The notes beneath the pieces were generated by a model. That model saw only the letters and a list, made by a program, of their open reading frames with translations, was not told the origin of the DNA and ran no database searches. DNA of 64,000 nucleotides from Pipra filicauda (Eukaryota > Chordata > Aves > Passeriformes > Pipridae): positions 2,418,001 to 2,482,000 of the forward strand of contig NW_024104509.1 in NCBI RefSeq assembly GCF_003945595.2. The letters run 5' to 3'. Of this stretch, positions 22,065 to 36,600 are shown piece after piece; the first letter of the stretch is position 1, and every line of letters begins with the position of its first letter. The position numbers were made by a program, and so were the translations under genes.

Positions 22065-22512
22065 GGTACTCCCCAGTTTAGTGTTCCCACACCTCTGAGA
22101 CTCCCCAGCCACACAGCTGCTCACTCACTTCCTCTCCCCCCCCCTGCTTCACACATCTCTCCAACACAACTGGAGGCACAAAAGGCAAATATAAGAACAA
22201 TTTAATGGAAACAGCAATGAGATAAGAAAAGAAACAGTAACAGCAACAATACTAATAACAAAAGTGTTTAAAAAAAAGAGGGTGATTTGCATGCAAAATG
22301 CTATTGGGAGCCCGATTCAACCTTACTCGTAGTGGTAGCACCCCACCCTGACCCCACTTGCTGGGGAAGCCAGAGAGATTCCCTTTACCCCACCTTGGCA
22401 ATGATGTGAGATGGTATCAAATAGGGTCTTGGCCATGCCCATGTGTCTCCAGGCTCTGCCCCCTCATGGCTACTGCAAAAAATTAACCCTGTCCTTGGCC
22501 AGAACCAGGACA
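22065..22512 (-). mobile_element. ERVL-type solo LTR fragment, minus strand
   Basis: The right edge ends GGCCAGAACCAGGACA, the reverse complement of a TGTCCTGGTT start typical of avian ERVL LTRs. The left part CACACAGCTGCTCACTCAC resembles the 3' part of the same LTR group. Plus-strand TTTAAT at about 22200 gives an ATTAAA poly(A)-like signal on the minus strand. The left boundary is uncertain and no target duplication was found. No internal retroviral genes adjoin it. Confidence 0.5.
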
Positions 22513-25500
22513 CTATGACAGTAGTGATGATGGGAGAACTGCACAAATTGTGAAGTATCCTGAAATATGGAATAGAAGTTGTACTATAGAGTCAAAGTAA
22601 CATATGTCAAAGTATTTCTAGAGGGACCTGAGGACAGTATAATCTAAGCTTTGAGAACAGCATAGATTGCTTTTAGGTAGCAGCAGGGGTTAAGACCATG
22701 CAGAGGTATAAAAAAGTGAATTAATTATGGGGATTTTACTACTAAATTTTCATTAGATGCCTTGATTTGTGTGCCAGTCATAAATTAACATCTTATAATC
22801 TCCGAAGTAATTCATGTTTCAGGAATAAATAGAGATTGATGCAAAGTCAATGCTTACATTAGGAAAGTAGAACTTGCCAACTGTGTGGCAAACACCAGAA
22901 CTCACCTCTGGTCACAGTGAAACCCCTTAAGGAAAAACGCATGTTCATAGATGCAAAAACCATAGTTTGAAAAAAAAATCAACAAGTTTCTGAGGGCTGC
23001 ATAGAATTAATTTTTTGCATCACCACCCTGATGATGTTGTTGTACCAAACACTTGACAGAGAATATGAGATCCATGACACTTCATAAATTTCTCATAGGA
23101 AAAGAGCTCAGCCTACCATTGCAGACTTTAGAAGCAGGAGAAGATACAGCACTAGCTCATCTAGGCTAACCATGTTTCTATAAGCTTTCTAGTGAGACCA
23201 TTCATATTTTGGTGTCATTTACTGTCCAATAGTGTTCACTTGATAATTAGTGAGTTTTCACGTTTTTGTATCTCATCATCTTTCTCCTGGTTAATTTGAT
23301 TTTATTTCTAAATTAAAAGTCTTGCTTATGTTTTGTGCCATTTTCAGAAAAAAAAAACAACAAACAAACAAACAGAAAAACCCACACAACCTAGCAACAA
23401 AACAGTCTTTCTTAGCCGACTGTACCTACTGAAGTTTTAGTCTGTTATCATTGAATAAAGGGAGATTAAACAAGCTTATCAGAAGAGATTAAAGGACTTT
23501 ATATAGAACAGTTTGTAGATTTGTGTTACCTCATTGGAGCTCAAACTCTTCAAAGTTTCTGGGTGTTCTCATGTGAGATACGAGACCAAAGTAAAGCAGT
23601 AATACCATAGCTTTCCCAGGAATACACAAGACCTTGAAAGCAGTAATCATGCAGATGCATGGTAACTTTGTCTCCTGGAAATACTGATTTTCCCTTAGGA
23701 TCTATGAATGTTTGATCATATAACTAGAATTAATTTTCCTGTCAGACCTAAATGACATCTGCCTATGGCTGTCATCTGGCTGTTTTCCATGCTGCTGCAG
23801 TATGTCTGAGCTGCCAATCCCTTTCCAAAACAGTGAGGGAGAAAAGGTTTGGCAGAAAAAAACCTCTCTAAAGCTGGAGACTCTTGGCACACTGCATGTA
23901 ATCCAGGACAGACAGGTCAGGCTTTGAATTAGAGCACAGACATGGGAAATCTACCCACAGGAAATTATTATTTATTCGTGTAGTAGTAGTAGAAGTAGTA
24001 CCAAGGGAAGCTCATTAGGAATCTGGGTCAGTTGTTATAGGAACATTATGCATAATGATTTTAAAAGATAGAAAACACTTTAAATCATATAAGAAGAAGA
24101 AGAACTTTGTGATGTGAGTGCTACATATTAGCTTCATTCCTGTTTTCTTGATTCTAACTTGTGGTTATTTTTATTTTCAAGGACAAATTAGGAACTATTC
24201 TTTCCTCTACTCTGTCAGAGAAAGTCAGGATAAGAAGTGAAGGAATAGAGTAGTGAAGTACAGAGGAGAGTTCTTGGTGGGAGCCACATGTTACAGTAAA
24301 AGTGCCTAGCACTCAGAACAGAAAAAAGACTGACACGCTTTCGTAGGCACTAAGGTTACTTCAGCACCTATTTAGCATAGTTCCATGTTTTTCCTTCTTG
24401 CTGGTCGACCTGCCAGAGTTAGAGATCCATCTGGCTGGTTTTCAAAGGTCTGAATAACACAAGCTGCCTAGGCCAAAATGAAATGGAAAAATGCTGAGTG
24501 AAAGAGTGGGTGCAATTTAAAAACTTCATCTAATTTGGAAGACTCCCCAGAATGTCATGGCACCAGATGCTGGACTCCTTTACTCTGCAGGATAATGGCA
24601 CTAGTAGTGATAGTCAACAGCTGATGCTATTGGTGCTTAGGTGGATTTTCAGCTCAAAGAAGAATAGGTGAAACGGCATTATGTATACCTCAGGAATTTA
24701 TCTCTAATAAAGGATATTGGTATAGAAATCTAAACAATATGATTTTGAATTTAAGCGAGGTTAAAAAATGGAGACACAGTGGATCAAAGTACTTGAGTCT
24801 AAGAGGGCAGTTGAAGATTTATCAAGACTAAGCTGAATGTCCCATGAAAGACTATAGTTCAGACTGTGGAATAAAACACACAGTGAGAAAGGCCCTTGTG
24901 GGGAAAAAAAATAAAAATCACAGCATTTCACCAAGCAGGTCTTTAGACATGCTTCAAAGCGTAGGCTGTTTGACTCTGCACAGCACAGAAAGAGCACAAT
25001 ATAGTGGTCTTTCTGATACAGGCATCATCAACATTTCTGTCATCTCTCTAGTGCAGGAGGAGACAACACTGAATGATGAACTGTGCGAGTGAACTTGTGC
25101 CAAAATCAACCACCACCTGAGGCTGCTGCTCTGAAAAAAATGATTGTGGGAAGCAATCCTGATGAATTGGGTTTGAGAGTTAGAAAAAAACATCATTAGG
25201 GAAACTATGTCAAAAGGGATTAAAATTTAAAACAAACAAACAAAAATTTTAAAATACCATATTAGATAATGAGTTTTGAGGGATTTTTTTTTTATTATTA
25301 TTTAAGCACAGACTAATATTTAGAAGAAAGTGACCATAAGGCATTTATACACAGAAAGCTGAAAATCTGAATGTTATTAGCAATTGCTGTTGTATTTTGG
25401 GGTTATTTTCATGGAAAAAAGAACACAGGGAAATATAAAAATCCTCCCTACAGCCCTTTTATATGAAATTATTTTCCCATTGTCAATTGCCTGGTACATT

Positions 25501-26167
25501 TGACTTGAGCATTGCAGTTTGCCATCTGTCCCTACATAATGTGCCTTCTTGTTGCTGTTTTAAAATAGTTTTATTTACCAGAGATTCTTATATCAGTCAG
25601 ATTCAGAAATGCAGAATTAGGGTTTAAGTCCATTGGGAGAAAAATTAGTGGGTGTTATATGTCAAAAAAGCACAAATTTCCTGACAAAATGACATTTACT
25701 CCTTGCAAAGTATGACACAGCAAAGAATTGTATGTAAAAGTTGCTTCACTTTGTGTGGTCCTCTTTTCCTTCTTACTTCTGACTCTTTGAGTAACAATGC
25801 TGCAAAGAGCACAAGTCTGTGGAACTAATCAAGTGTGGCACTGGGTGGCCACAGGAACAAACAAGAACACATTGAAAAATTGCAGCATTTCTACACTTCA
25901 AAAGTTCAAGGTTAAAGGTGATATGAACTAGAAACGTATATTATTTGTGGGACAGATTTGCGTGGTGCTTTTATGCATAACCAGAACAGACTGTTGCAGC
26001 CTTTCTGCCCTACTTATGCTGAATTGAAGCTAGCAGTACTTAAGTAATAATATATTTTTGTTACATATAAAATATCCGTCATTACTAATAATATAACTTT
26101 GTAGCTTTTTTCTAAGGTATAATTTCTAATTCCTCTGTAAACTATAATCCAGGTGAATTATACAGTT
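22513..26167. other. Non-coding stretch
   Basis: No supportable gene. A short (CAAA)n run lies at 23348-23380. Other short frames look like chance. Confidence 0.5.
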
Positions 26168-26441
26168 GGGTAAAAATCTTCAATTAATTATATGGCTTAA
26201 CACAACTTTCAAGGGTTCTATTCCATGATCTTCCCAGGCACAGAAGGGAGGCTGACAGGTTAATGGTTCCTATCATCCTCCTTTCTACACGTTTTAAATA
26301 CGGGTACCATGATTCCCTTTTTCCAGTCACCTGGGACTTATCTGGCTGCCACAACTTTTCAAATACCATAGGGAGTGTTTTGGCAACTACATCAGCCAAT
26401 TGTCTCAGGACTCCGAGGTGCATCATTACAGGAAGACACAC
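26168..26441 (-). mobile_element. CR1 LINE fragment, 5' part of the RT domain
   Basis: The minus-strand frame 26441-26184 reads as a decayed start of CR1 reverse transcriptase: HLGVLRQLADVVAKTL, then FEKLW, followed by degenerate sequence corresponding to the fingers region. Frame and key residues are damaged. It is a short internal piece of an old CR1 copy, without 5' or 3' ends. Confidence 0.65.
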
Positions 26442-28146
26442 TATATCTTAACATGGTGTCTGAAAGATTTGAGTCTTGGGTCTTTTTTATTTCTAATGAT
26501 CTTATATCCAGGAGAACTGACTTCTAGAAACATTATATTACAATATGGTAGATAGATGCAGAGAGTTGCAGATTTTAAAAAGTTGCATAGGCATTATCCA
26601 TACAGCATAGAGCAGCAGTTTGCATGACTCCCTCCATTCTTATTTCCTTGCATAATTGTAATATAAGTTGCTTCTTTGTATAGGGCAGCATTAGTATACT
26701 TTTGCCCTGTTTTTGCTCCCACTGCTGCTATTTGTGCTGTTAACAGAAGGAATGATGTGGAACAATATATGAACTGCTATAGTCATTCCCCAAAAGTGTC
26801 CTTGTCTACTGCATTTGCTTTTCTTCCTACCTTGTTTTGTTTTATTTGTTTTGTTTTGGTTTGGTTTGGTTTTTTTTTGCCTGGGAATTCTGTAATCATC
26901 TGTTTTTTAAATAGCTTACATAGGTGAGTTTTCAAATACTTAAAAATGTTTGGCAGTCTAATTATTTATGTGATGCAGCCTTGTTAATGGGAGCACTTAA
27001 AATGAAACATTTTTAGTGATGTATTTCTGACACACCAATATCATTCCTTCACCCTATAGTTGTAATTTAAATTACTCTTAATGTAAGCACTTTGCTATAA
27101 TCCCTCTGAGTTTTTAGCCAGTGCCAGCATGCCTGTTGTGTGCAAAATTTATACTCTTCAATGAAACTTACTTGAGAAACAGTAGCAAGGAAATTTGAAA
27201 TCCATCCTGCCTTTATTTTCTGATACCTTTTCAAGCCCTTCCAAATTATTTCTCTATCTGAGTTAGGGAATATGCATTCGTTAAACAATAATACTCTTAC
27301 GTTTATTGTGAAGTTTTTCATTTGACTTTCCATTAGTGCCGTGTTTTACATACCAGAGTAATCTAAAATATTCTGGGATGTCACTCCTCTCTGTCAATAT
27401 ATGTAACCAATATTAAGAATCCTCGTACATCTTAGTTATGATCTTTAAAAGATACAATTCCATTTCATTTTTGTTTAGTTTTACAGTTCAACTTGGTAGG
27501 ACATTATTAAATTCTTTATCTTTTGTATTATTAATTTGCTTCTTGTTATTGGGCTGATTTTTAGAGCAAAAAACCTAACAGCAAAATATTTTTAAAGTAT
27601 AGGAGTGTAATTAATCTCAAAAAAACCCCAGGGACTCACAGACATCTACAATATCTGAAATTATACGTAAACAGAGGAATTGAGCTTTTTGAATAACCAG
27701 CTTTAACCAGACCTGCAACTTGGAGCTATAATTAATGTTTTCCTGAAACTCTTATTCTACAGATCTTTCAACAGCCAGCTAGACTAGGCTGAGTCAAGAA
27801 GAGGAGAAAAACATGTAAGGTGTAGGGAGCCGTGGCTGATTCACTGCTTTTCATGATCCCAACTGAGCCTCCCACTCATTTCATATCACATTTCCTAGCC
27901 GGACGTAAACTTTCCCCTCCTAAATGAGCCATATTGGTTGTAATTTGTTTATGAGAAAGGGAACTAGGTAGCTTTCCAAAATTTGTCTTTTGATTTGTGA
28001 TAAGTGAATTTGGTTTTAACCATGACAACTATTAGTAGTCTTCGGTGTCCTGGTAAGATTGAGGTGTTAATGCCCTTTCCCTGACATTCTCTAATTTCCT
28101 TGTCTTTTGCTACCTAGATACACAACCTGAATAATTTTGGTGTGAA
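26442..28146. other. Non-coding stretch
   Basis: No supportable gene. A T-rich GTTTT/GGTTT simple run lies near 26835-26880. Confidence 0.5.
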
Positions 28147-28475
28147 TCACAGAAAGATAGAAGGGTTTGGGTTGGAAGGGACCTTAAAGATCATCTCGTT
28201 TCAATTCCCCCTCTCACAGGCAGGAATGCCACCAGGTTGCTCACAGCCCCATCCAACCTGGCCTTGAACACTTCCAGGGCTGGGGCATCCACAAGTACTC
28301 TGGGCAATCTGTGCCAGTGTCTCACCACCCTCACAGTGAAGAATTTCTTCGTAACATCTAATATAAATCTCTCTGCTTTTAATTTAAAACATTCCCCTCT
28401 TCCTGTCACTGTCTGTGTAAGAAAGTCTCTCTCCTCTTTTAAGCTCTGTTTAAGTACTGAATTGAGCTGCACCTC
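28147..28475 (-). mobile_element. CR1 LINE 3' end
   Basis: On the minus strand an open piece contains KKFFTVRVVRHWHRLPR and LEVFKARLDGAVSNL, the well-known C-terminal segment of CR1 ORF2. It is followed by the GGTCCCTTCCAACCCAAA-type 3' UTR and an ATTCACA end at 28147. The 5' side is truncated at about 28475, the usual state of bird CR1 copies. Confidence 0.85.
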
Positions 28476-31400
28476 ATCTTGGCTATGTGATTGGCCGTTT
28501 CCTCTCCTTTATAGTTTGTCAGCTTAGCTCTCACCAACCATCTTTTGAAAAACACTCCAGACATTCCAGGAAACACAACACAAACACTGAATGGCAGAGC
28601 TAAAGAACAGCCCTACAGATGCATGCTCTGGAGAAATGTTGATTCAGGACAAAATACCTGCCCCCAGAAACCTGCCTTCAGTTACAAAACAAAAGCTCTT
28701 ACGAGAGTTAAGACCCTCTTACAGAACAGCAACATTGCTGTGAAAAAAATGAACAGTCCTTTAGGCACATCTTGTATCCCCATGAGCTCACCTGTGTTCT
28801 TTTTGACACACCACTGGTCTCAGAAATCTTCTAAAGGATATTCATTTATGGTAGGTGGATGTACTGTGGTCAGAGGGCCATGTATGACAGTACAGTCACT
28901 TTATTCATCTTGTTTTGGAGCACTAAAGTCTCGCAAACAGAAGAAGAGGGAAGAAGCTTAGCAGAACTTAGCGCAGACAGTTCTACTAGGGTGGAAATAT
29001 TGCTGGTCTCAAAGGCTGTTCCAAAGGCTGCCAATAGCTCCTCTGGTATGTCCTCCTGGTGAAGCTTCTATAGCTGTTCCATAAAGAACAGGGCCATGGT
29101 GTGTTCGTGTTTCACTGTTATTTTAGCTGCCTTTCAGAAATTTTGAAAGAGCATTTTCAAGAAATTGGACAAATGAATGTTTTGTGTCAGGCAGTTGCCA
29201 TATGACTTCATGAGATGAAGCTGTTTCTGCAGCCTCAGTCGCTCTTCTTGCTGCATTTAAAAGGCTTGCCTCAAATGACGGAGAACGTCAAAATATCATA
29301 GGAATTCTGCTGCATGGAAAGTTAGAGGAAACCTAAACAAAACCTAAACAAAATCACTGGTTGTTGTAGAGTTGTATATGGAAAAAAGCAGGTTTATTGT
29401 ATAAAGCAAGACGCTTTGTAATTAAAAATGCTCTTGGGGATTTGTTGCTGTTTAAAGTATATGACATGAAATATGGGCTGCTGATGCATAATTTACTGTT
29501 GTTTCAAAACAAATAGACAATATTCTACTTCAGACTAGACTTAAATTTTGCTACCTCAGTGGGTTTTTTTGAGTAATAATGAACACACTTGAAGCACAGA
29601 TACAGCGTTGCCAGAACCTCTGGACATTTTGTGGGAGAATTCTTGTAAGAGTATTTCGACAGCATGCTAAAATATCTCTGATGAAATGTGAGAAAACCTC
29701 ATCTGCCATAATACGGTGTAGATGTAGTGTTATTTGTCAATTTTTTTCATAACTTTCTGAATTACTTTATTTGGAAAGCCAATCCAACATGGTCAGGGAC
29801 TTGAGACATTGCTATTCAAACCATATCAACGCAGAGTTCAGTGATGATATTGCTGATGCTCCCACTGAGTAGCCTGATAAGACTACTTATATGCCTTGCA
29901 CTATTTGTGCACAACAGTTTACAGAATGGGAGCTTTTTTCCTACCCCTCAGCATACTTCAGCATTCTGACTGTGATTTAAATTTAATAAATGCTCCCACT
30001 CCCTTTAAATGCTGAAGAGAAAGTGTGCAGGTAAAAGTGGTTTCTACCTCATAAGCATGAATGCTGTAGCCAAGTCACTGTCCATCATTGAGAAAACATT
30101 GAGGGTTTTTTTGTTTCTTTTTTGGTTGTTTTAACAATAAGTGAAAAAAAATATTTTTTATTATTATAAGTATTATTATATTTTTGTATTTACAGTCCTC
30201 TCATGCTGCCTTCACTGTTCATTTCTCAATCATTTACCCAGTTATTAAAAAATTAATATTATATAATATTCAACAATACTCCAAAGTTCAATATTTATGA
30301 GCATTTTTGAATATCCTTTCCTTATGACATGCAAAGCTAATGTAATCCTCCTACAATATTCAAGAAATTGTCAAATAAGCATTTAATTAAATAGATCAGT
30401 AAGTCCTCTTAGTAAAAACCACAGCCATAGGCCTAAATCCTTCTCAGGGAGTGAGGTTCTGCATGGAATGACATGACAGTTTGATTATAGCAGAAACACT
30501 ATCCTTGAACCACAGGAAAGTCTGTAATAGTTATTTATTCTTCAAAACAAGAAAAAGTAATTTTTGCCTCAGTATTCTTTGAAAAAGAAACAGTAAAATT
30601 TAGATTCCTGTAGAAATATTTACAATGGGTTTTAATTTTTAATCTTAATGATGTTTTTTATTTTTATTTTTATGATTCTAATTTGTGGTTATTTTATTTT
30701 TGTTTGACAATACAAGGGAAAGTAACAACATTTCCACTTCTAAAAATTTTTGCAGGAAAAATCCTTGCATTAAATAATGCCATACAGAAAATAATAGGTT
30801 AATGGGACACAAAGATTGATTTTTGATCTAAATTCTGTGCTTGGTTTATAATGCATGCTAAAAAAAAAAAAAAAAAAGAGAAAAGTTTTCAAAGTATAAA
30901 GGGTCTGGAGTTTGTATAAGAGTGTCATGCTTCACAAAATAGGTAGTTACTAAATTGATGTCTAGGGTTCCCTTTCTGCCACTTTTTGCCAAGCAGTTCA
31001 TAGTGCCAATATAGCATATGCTTCAGTGTGCTTAATAACATGCCTTTTGCTATGCAAAGTTGTATTTTAGGATTTCTTGGTGTATTTTTAAATGAAGTTA
31101 AGCTGTAGAACACTACTACTTGATGCTGTCTACTGTGTGCATTCCTAAAATGTCTGCTTCACCACAAAATAATATTGGTTTTGTGCAGTCTTTTTCCAGC
31201 ATAAACTCTCATAGTATAAGCACTGATTAACTAAACTTTTTGTATGGAAGAGCATCACATTGGGAAGTTCAATCCTGGGAAGGATCAAAGAGCCACAGCG
31301 ATGATAAACACTTTGAGTGTCACACAGCTTGATTCCAGAAGCAATACGCAGGACATTCTGCAGCTATGCTGTGAAGTGCCTTGCAAAAATGAGTAGCTAT

Positions 31401-31949
31401 TAAAGCGTAATGGTTAGAAATGAAAAGTTATGCTTTTAATTTATCTTCCTTTCTTTAATGAAGATGAGAAAGAAATGTAAGGCATGGGGGGAGCTAGCAG
31501 AGATATATTTACATGAATATGAGAATATGAGTGTGATGAGGCTGGCAGAACAGACACAGACATGGACAACCAGATTGGATGTTCACCTGTGACCTCCCTG
31601 AGTCTGCCTCTTGCCCCATTAGGCCTGTGTTTCAATATCTCTATACAGCTTGTTGCTTTTCTCTGCCTTCTTAAGCCTCTTGTCTAATGTTTCAGCTTCT
31701 GCCACTTTCTAAAGCTGCTAATGAAATCCATACACTTTGTTCTTGAAAAAATTAAAATTAGAAATTAAGAATTTTAGCATCATCTGCTTTCTTTCTTTCC
31801 CAGCCCATCTTTCACATAAACACATGACTCTGCAATTGCATCTGAAAGAACAGGTGGTGGGGTAGAATGAAAGAGAAGTGCTGGTGCATGAGGAAAAGTG
31901 TTGGGAAAATTGGGTAAATCTCTTTTGGCAGTGGCTGATTATAAGGTGC
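28476..31949. other. Non-coding stretch
   Basis: No supportable gene. A 138-codon open frame at 28545-28961 has no recognisable domain. An 18-bp poly(A) run lies at 30860-30877. Confidence 0.45.
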
Positions 31950-33050
31950 TGGTGCAGTGGATTGACCTTGACTGGATGCCAGGTGCCCACCAAAGCTGCT
32001 CTGTCACTCCCCTCTGCAGCTGGACAGGAAACACAAAATATAATAAAAGATTTATAAGTTGAGCTAAGGACTGGGAGAGATCACTCACCACATATTATCA
32101 TGGGCAAAACAGACTCGAATTGGAGATATTATTAGAATTTATAACTAAAATAATCGGAGCAGGATAATGAAAAGTAAAAATAGATCTTAAAAACACCTTC
32201 TCCCCACCCCCCCTCCTTCCCAGCTCTACCTCCTTCCGTCAGTGGCACAGGGAAATGGGGAATGGGGTTACAGTCAGTTCATCACAGGTTGTTTCTGCTG
32301 CTGCTCAGGGAGAGGAGTCCTTCCCCTGCTCCAGCATGGGGTTCCTCCCACTGGAATCAGTTCTTCATTAACTGCTGCAATGTTAGTCCATCCTGCATGC
32401 AACAGTTCTCCACAAACTGCAACACTGTGAGTCCCTCTTCCATGGGGTGCAGTCCTGCAGGCACAGGCAGCTCCAGCATGGGTCTCCCACAGGGCCACAA
32501 ATCCTTCCAGGAAACCTTTTCCACTGTCTCCACAGGCCTGAAGGTCCCTGCCAGGAGCCTGTTCTAGCAGAGGCCTCCCATGGGGTCCCAGCCTCCTTCG
32601 GGCATCCATCTGCTCTGACATAGGTCTCCTCCATAGGCTGCAGGTGGATCTCTGCTCTCACATGGACCTCCATGGATTGCAGGGGAACAGCTGCTTCACC
32701 ATGGGCTGCACCATGGGCTGCAGGGGAACCTCAGCTCTGGCACCTGGAGCACCTTTTTCCCATCCTTCTGAACTGACCTTGTTGTCTGCAGAGCTGTTCC
32801 TCTCACATGTTCTCACTCTGCTCTTCTATGGCTGCAATTAGATATGCGCAGTAACTTTTTTTCCCCTCTTAAATATGTTATCACGGAGGTGTTACCATCA
32901 TTTCCAATTGGCCCAGGCTTGGCAAGCAGCAGGTCCATCCTGGAGCCAGCTGGCACTGGCTCTGCCAGACATGAAGAAAGCTTCTGATAGCTTCTCACAG
33001 AAGCCACCCTAATCTTGCTGGCTACCAAAACCTGGTCAGGTAAACCCAAT
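31950..33050 (-). mobile_element. ERVL-type LTR-derived repeat, minus strand
   Basis: A 1.1-kb block, C/T-rich on the plus strand, with phrases I recognise as recurrent in bird genomes: TTGACCTTGACTGGATGCC near the left edge, GATCACTCACC near 32083, CACCATGGGCTGCAGGGGAA repeated near 32700-32730, and GAAGCTTCTGATAGCTTCTC near 32970. The arrangement matches an avian ERVL LTR on the minus strand. Edges are approximate and I found no target duplication. Several open frames inside it are chance products of its composition. Confidence 0.5.
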
Positions 33051-33460
33051 ATAGCTGGTCACCGGGAATTTGAGAACCAGGACCAGAAGGAAGGAGTTCC
33101 TCTCAAGTGCAAAGAATGGCAATAGTAGAGAAAGTCTCCTATGGAAGTTTTGCCATGATTGGATATTTTGCGAAGATTTACCCTGACAATACTGAAGAAA
33201 TTTTATTAGAGAAGAAAAAAATTCATTTGCAGATCTTTCTTGGTGTTTATTTGTATTGTGTCAGTAGTCCAAATTATATTAAGATAAAAAGCAGCCAAGC
33301 TGACCTAGTGAAGTCATGAGATGTGAAAAATGTTTTGGAGAACTATGAGATTTTTTAAAAATATAAATAAAACACTCCAATATTTTCAAATGTCACTGTA
33401 TTCTCTTCCTGTGTCCATCTTCGACATTTCAATCTGCTTCAGATATAACATTCAATTTTG
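33051..33460. other. Non-coding spacer
   Basis: No gene or clear repeat recognised. Confidence 0.45.
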
Positions 33461-33663
33461 TAATTTGTTCTCTAAATATCTTGGGTGAGCCTTTCTATAA
33501 TAGGACTCCCTGACATATATGTTAGGTGCTCTTAACCTGTAGCACTCTCTTGAAATATTTAGTGTCAGGTAACTTGTTGTCTAAATATTCTGAGTGAGCC
33601 TTTCTGTAATAAGACTCCCTGATATATTTGTTGTTAGGTGTTGCTGCCATCTTGAAACATTAA
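33461..33663. repeat. Imperfect tandem duplication, 109-bp period
   Basis: Unit 1 (33461-33569) and unit 2 (33570-33663) share TAAYTTGTT, TCTAAATAT, GTGAGCCTTTCT, TAATA(G/A)GACTCCCTGA and TTGAAA(T/C)ATT in the same order. The units differ by scattered substitutions and small indels, so the duplication is not recent. No family is recognised. Confidence 0.75.
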
Positions 33664-36600
33664 ACTACAGTGCGGTATTCATTCATACTAGCTGTTCCTT
33701 GAAATAAATCTCTTGATGGTGTAGTTGTGGCTATTTGTTTTGCCATGTGGGACACTAAATTCAGCTTTGTGTATAATTCAATTTAACAGCACCTATAATA
33801 GCCTAATATAGGGGCAGATCGAAATGGATACCTTTCCATTACTTCTCTCAGTTCTTGGCCAGCATAAAACTCTGGGAAGAACTCAAAAACCCAGATGATT
33901 CAAAGTCCTTCACTTTATATGCATTATTGGTTAAACTGAAATATATTTATAAAAATGAAGAACATGATGTGTTTGCAATTACTTGCTATTAGACAGGGTA
34001 AGGAAATTATTTTGGTTCAATTTTCCATGTGCTAGAGATGATGTAGTGAAAATGGTCTAAGAAATGAGCCCTGTAGAGAAAAAACCCAATGGATTTTATT
34101 AGATTACCAGCTGTTTTTTTTTCTTTGGAGAAACAAAGTTCCCTGATGAGATGAAAGGATTTACATTTGAAGACTTTTGATCTCATTTTCCTAAAACTGT
34201 GTACATTTGAGTGAAGAAGATACCACATTTCCCTATATCCTTTCTTCGTTTTTCATTAGTCTGTGTTCTTTTCATTTGCCAATCTATTCTGATCTATAGC
34301 TTATACACACACAGTTCATTTACAAATAGTTATTGATAATATTCAGAATTCATGCATCTAGTCATGAATAACTGATTTTTCAGCAAAGAACAAAGTGACA
34401 ATATTCTGGGGGTGGGTTGGACAAGGGTAATGCAGATTGTCAATCTGCACTGATTGTCATTCAGTGTAACAATACCTCATATTGAATGTCTACTCTAAAA
34501 GTAAATATGAAAACATAGTGACTTATACATGTCTGATTTCAACAAACAAGTAACAGAAGATTGATCATAGAAACCAAATCCAAAGCATTTATTTGTTTGA
34601 TTTACAGTAATTCTGATTAAAAGTCTCTGTCTGAAGGATCATTCCAATGTGTTACTGAGGAGATAGCTGAGGAGTATTATAATTTTAAGCCTAGGTTAAT
34701 ACTGAAATTTTGTTTAATAGGTGTAGCCATAACTTGTACAGAAACATTTGCAAAGCAAGAGTTAGTGACTTAATATTTGAGATACATTTGATCCATTTAT
34801 CAATGTCATTTAATGAAGAATAGTGTCCCTGGTGAATATTCAGTTTCACTGCTCAGTGGCCATTTCTCAGCTAGTCGGTCAGCTTGTCTCATACAGTATT
34901 AGTCACGGGAATTGACTGAGGGTATACAACACTACTGTAGCATTGACAGTAATCCTCCTTAATTTCAACATTCAGAGAGAAAATACCTCTACATTAAAGC
35001 TGTTAGTAAATAAGGATAAGAATAGATTCACATCTAATAACGCATTTAGAACTGAAAATATCTGACAAACTATATTTAGCATCTGCAAAATAAAGGTAAA
35101 AGATAATGTTTAAATCCCCAAATCCAATATCTGCTTCTGTTCGTAAATAAAAGATGTCAGAACAATAATTTCAATAAATATGGAATTCTAACACAATTGG
35201 GGAATGATAGATAGCAAATGGTTTATCCTCTGAAAAATTATACGCAAAGCTGATTATTTCTTGACTCAGAATTTGAAGTGTTTTCCTCTGCAGAGATTCC
35301 AGCTTGCTCTTTCCAGATCAGGATGGGTTACTTGCAGATATCTGTGGTACCAGTGTGGAGAAGCAAACTAAGAAAATTTCCCTGAGATTATGGTATTGTT
35401 ACAGAAACAAAAATAATATCAAAATGCATTTTTAACTCTTCAAAATGTTACTGATAATCTTCATTAGGAAATTATAATAGAAGCCTGTGTTTATACTAGG
35501 TAAATCTTGCGTAATCCCCAATGTATTTATTGTGCATGTTGCAAAACATGGTAATGTCATTGATTATTTCCTGATGTCTAGTTCCAATCTATTTCCACAG
35601 AAAAAACAGCAGGACAACCCCAGGCATTTAAGATGGGAACCAAGCAAAACAGGGAGGCAGAAAGAGGCTTAGAAAAGGCAAGAAAATCAGATGGTATAGG
35701 TAGGGATTCATTATGGATGGATGAAGGTTCTAAATAATTTCAGTTGTGGACAGATTTTAATGCCATCTGAGACCAAAGTTAATATTTTTCACACTAAATA
35801 AAAAATGTGGAAGTGCATTTACTTCTAGCTCCAGCACATAAAATCATTGCAGATAGGCTGATATTGCATTGCTGGTAGTGATTTTTTTTCTTTCTAACCT
35901 AGGCTGTGTATTTAGTTTTAAAGACTATTTTCCTCTGCAGAAAAAAACTCCTGCATCATTAGTCTTCAATGTTTTAAAAATTAATGCTACAAGTTTTATT
36001 TATAGCAGAGCATTGGGGAACTTTTTATGTTATTCATATTAGAATTTCTTCTATGTGTCCTGTCACCATAAGAGTATGTAGATCTGTGTTTCAATTAAAT
36101 GTGGGACATGGTGCCTCATAGTAACCCCATGACTTTCCACAAAGATCAGAGGCAAAAAATTAATTCCCCTTCTTAATGGAATTGTGAGAGATGCTATAAA
36201 AGCTGTACATAATGTACCATTCTCCTTTTGCACCTAAATCTGTAAAAATTGTAAACCACTTGTTACAACATGAGTGTATTTTTTTCTAAATGTTTATACA
36301 AGTGATATTATTTTGAGAAGAACAGTGTAAAATATGAAATATGAACAATTTAAATATTTCTTCCTCCACACAAGGAGCTATTCCCACATAGCTGAAATAT
36401 TGCAAACAAAGTTTTCCATGAAGCTTAAAAAAAAAAAAGGTAAAACAAAAAGCCTGAGCAAATTTATGTAGGATCCCAGTTAGCATAATGAGTATTTAGA
36501 CCTAAGAGATTAGACAGCCACATGAAGAAGTATATTGCTTCAGTGCATTCCTCACTGTCCTTCACTGCCTACCACTACTACAACATTGACTGGCTAGGAG

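Noticed and set aside
28545..28961. 138-codon open frame
   Set aside because: No domain, no splice sites or homology recognised. Length is within chance for an AT/GC-balanced stretch.
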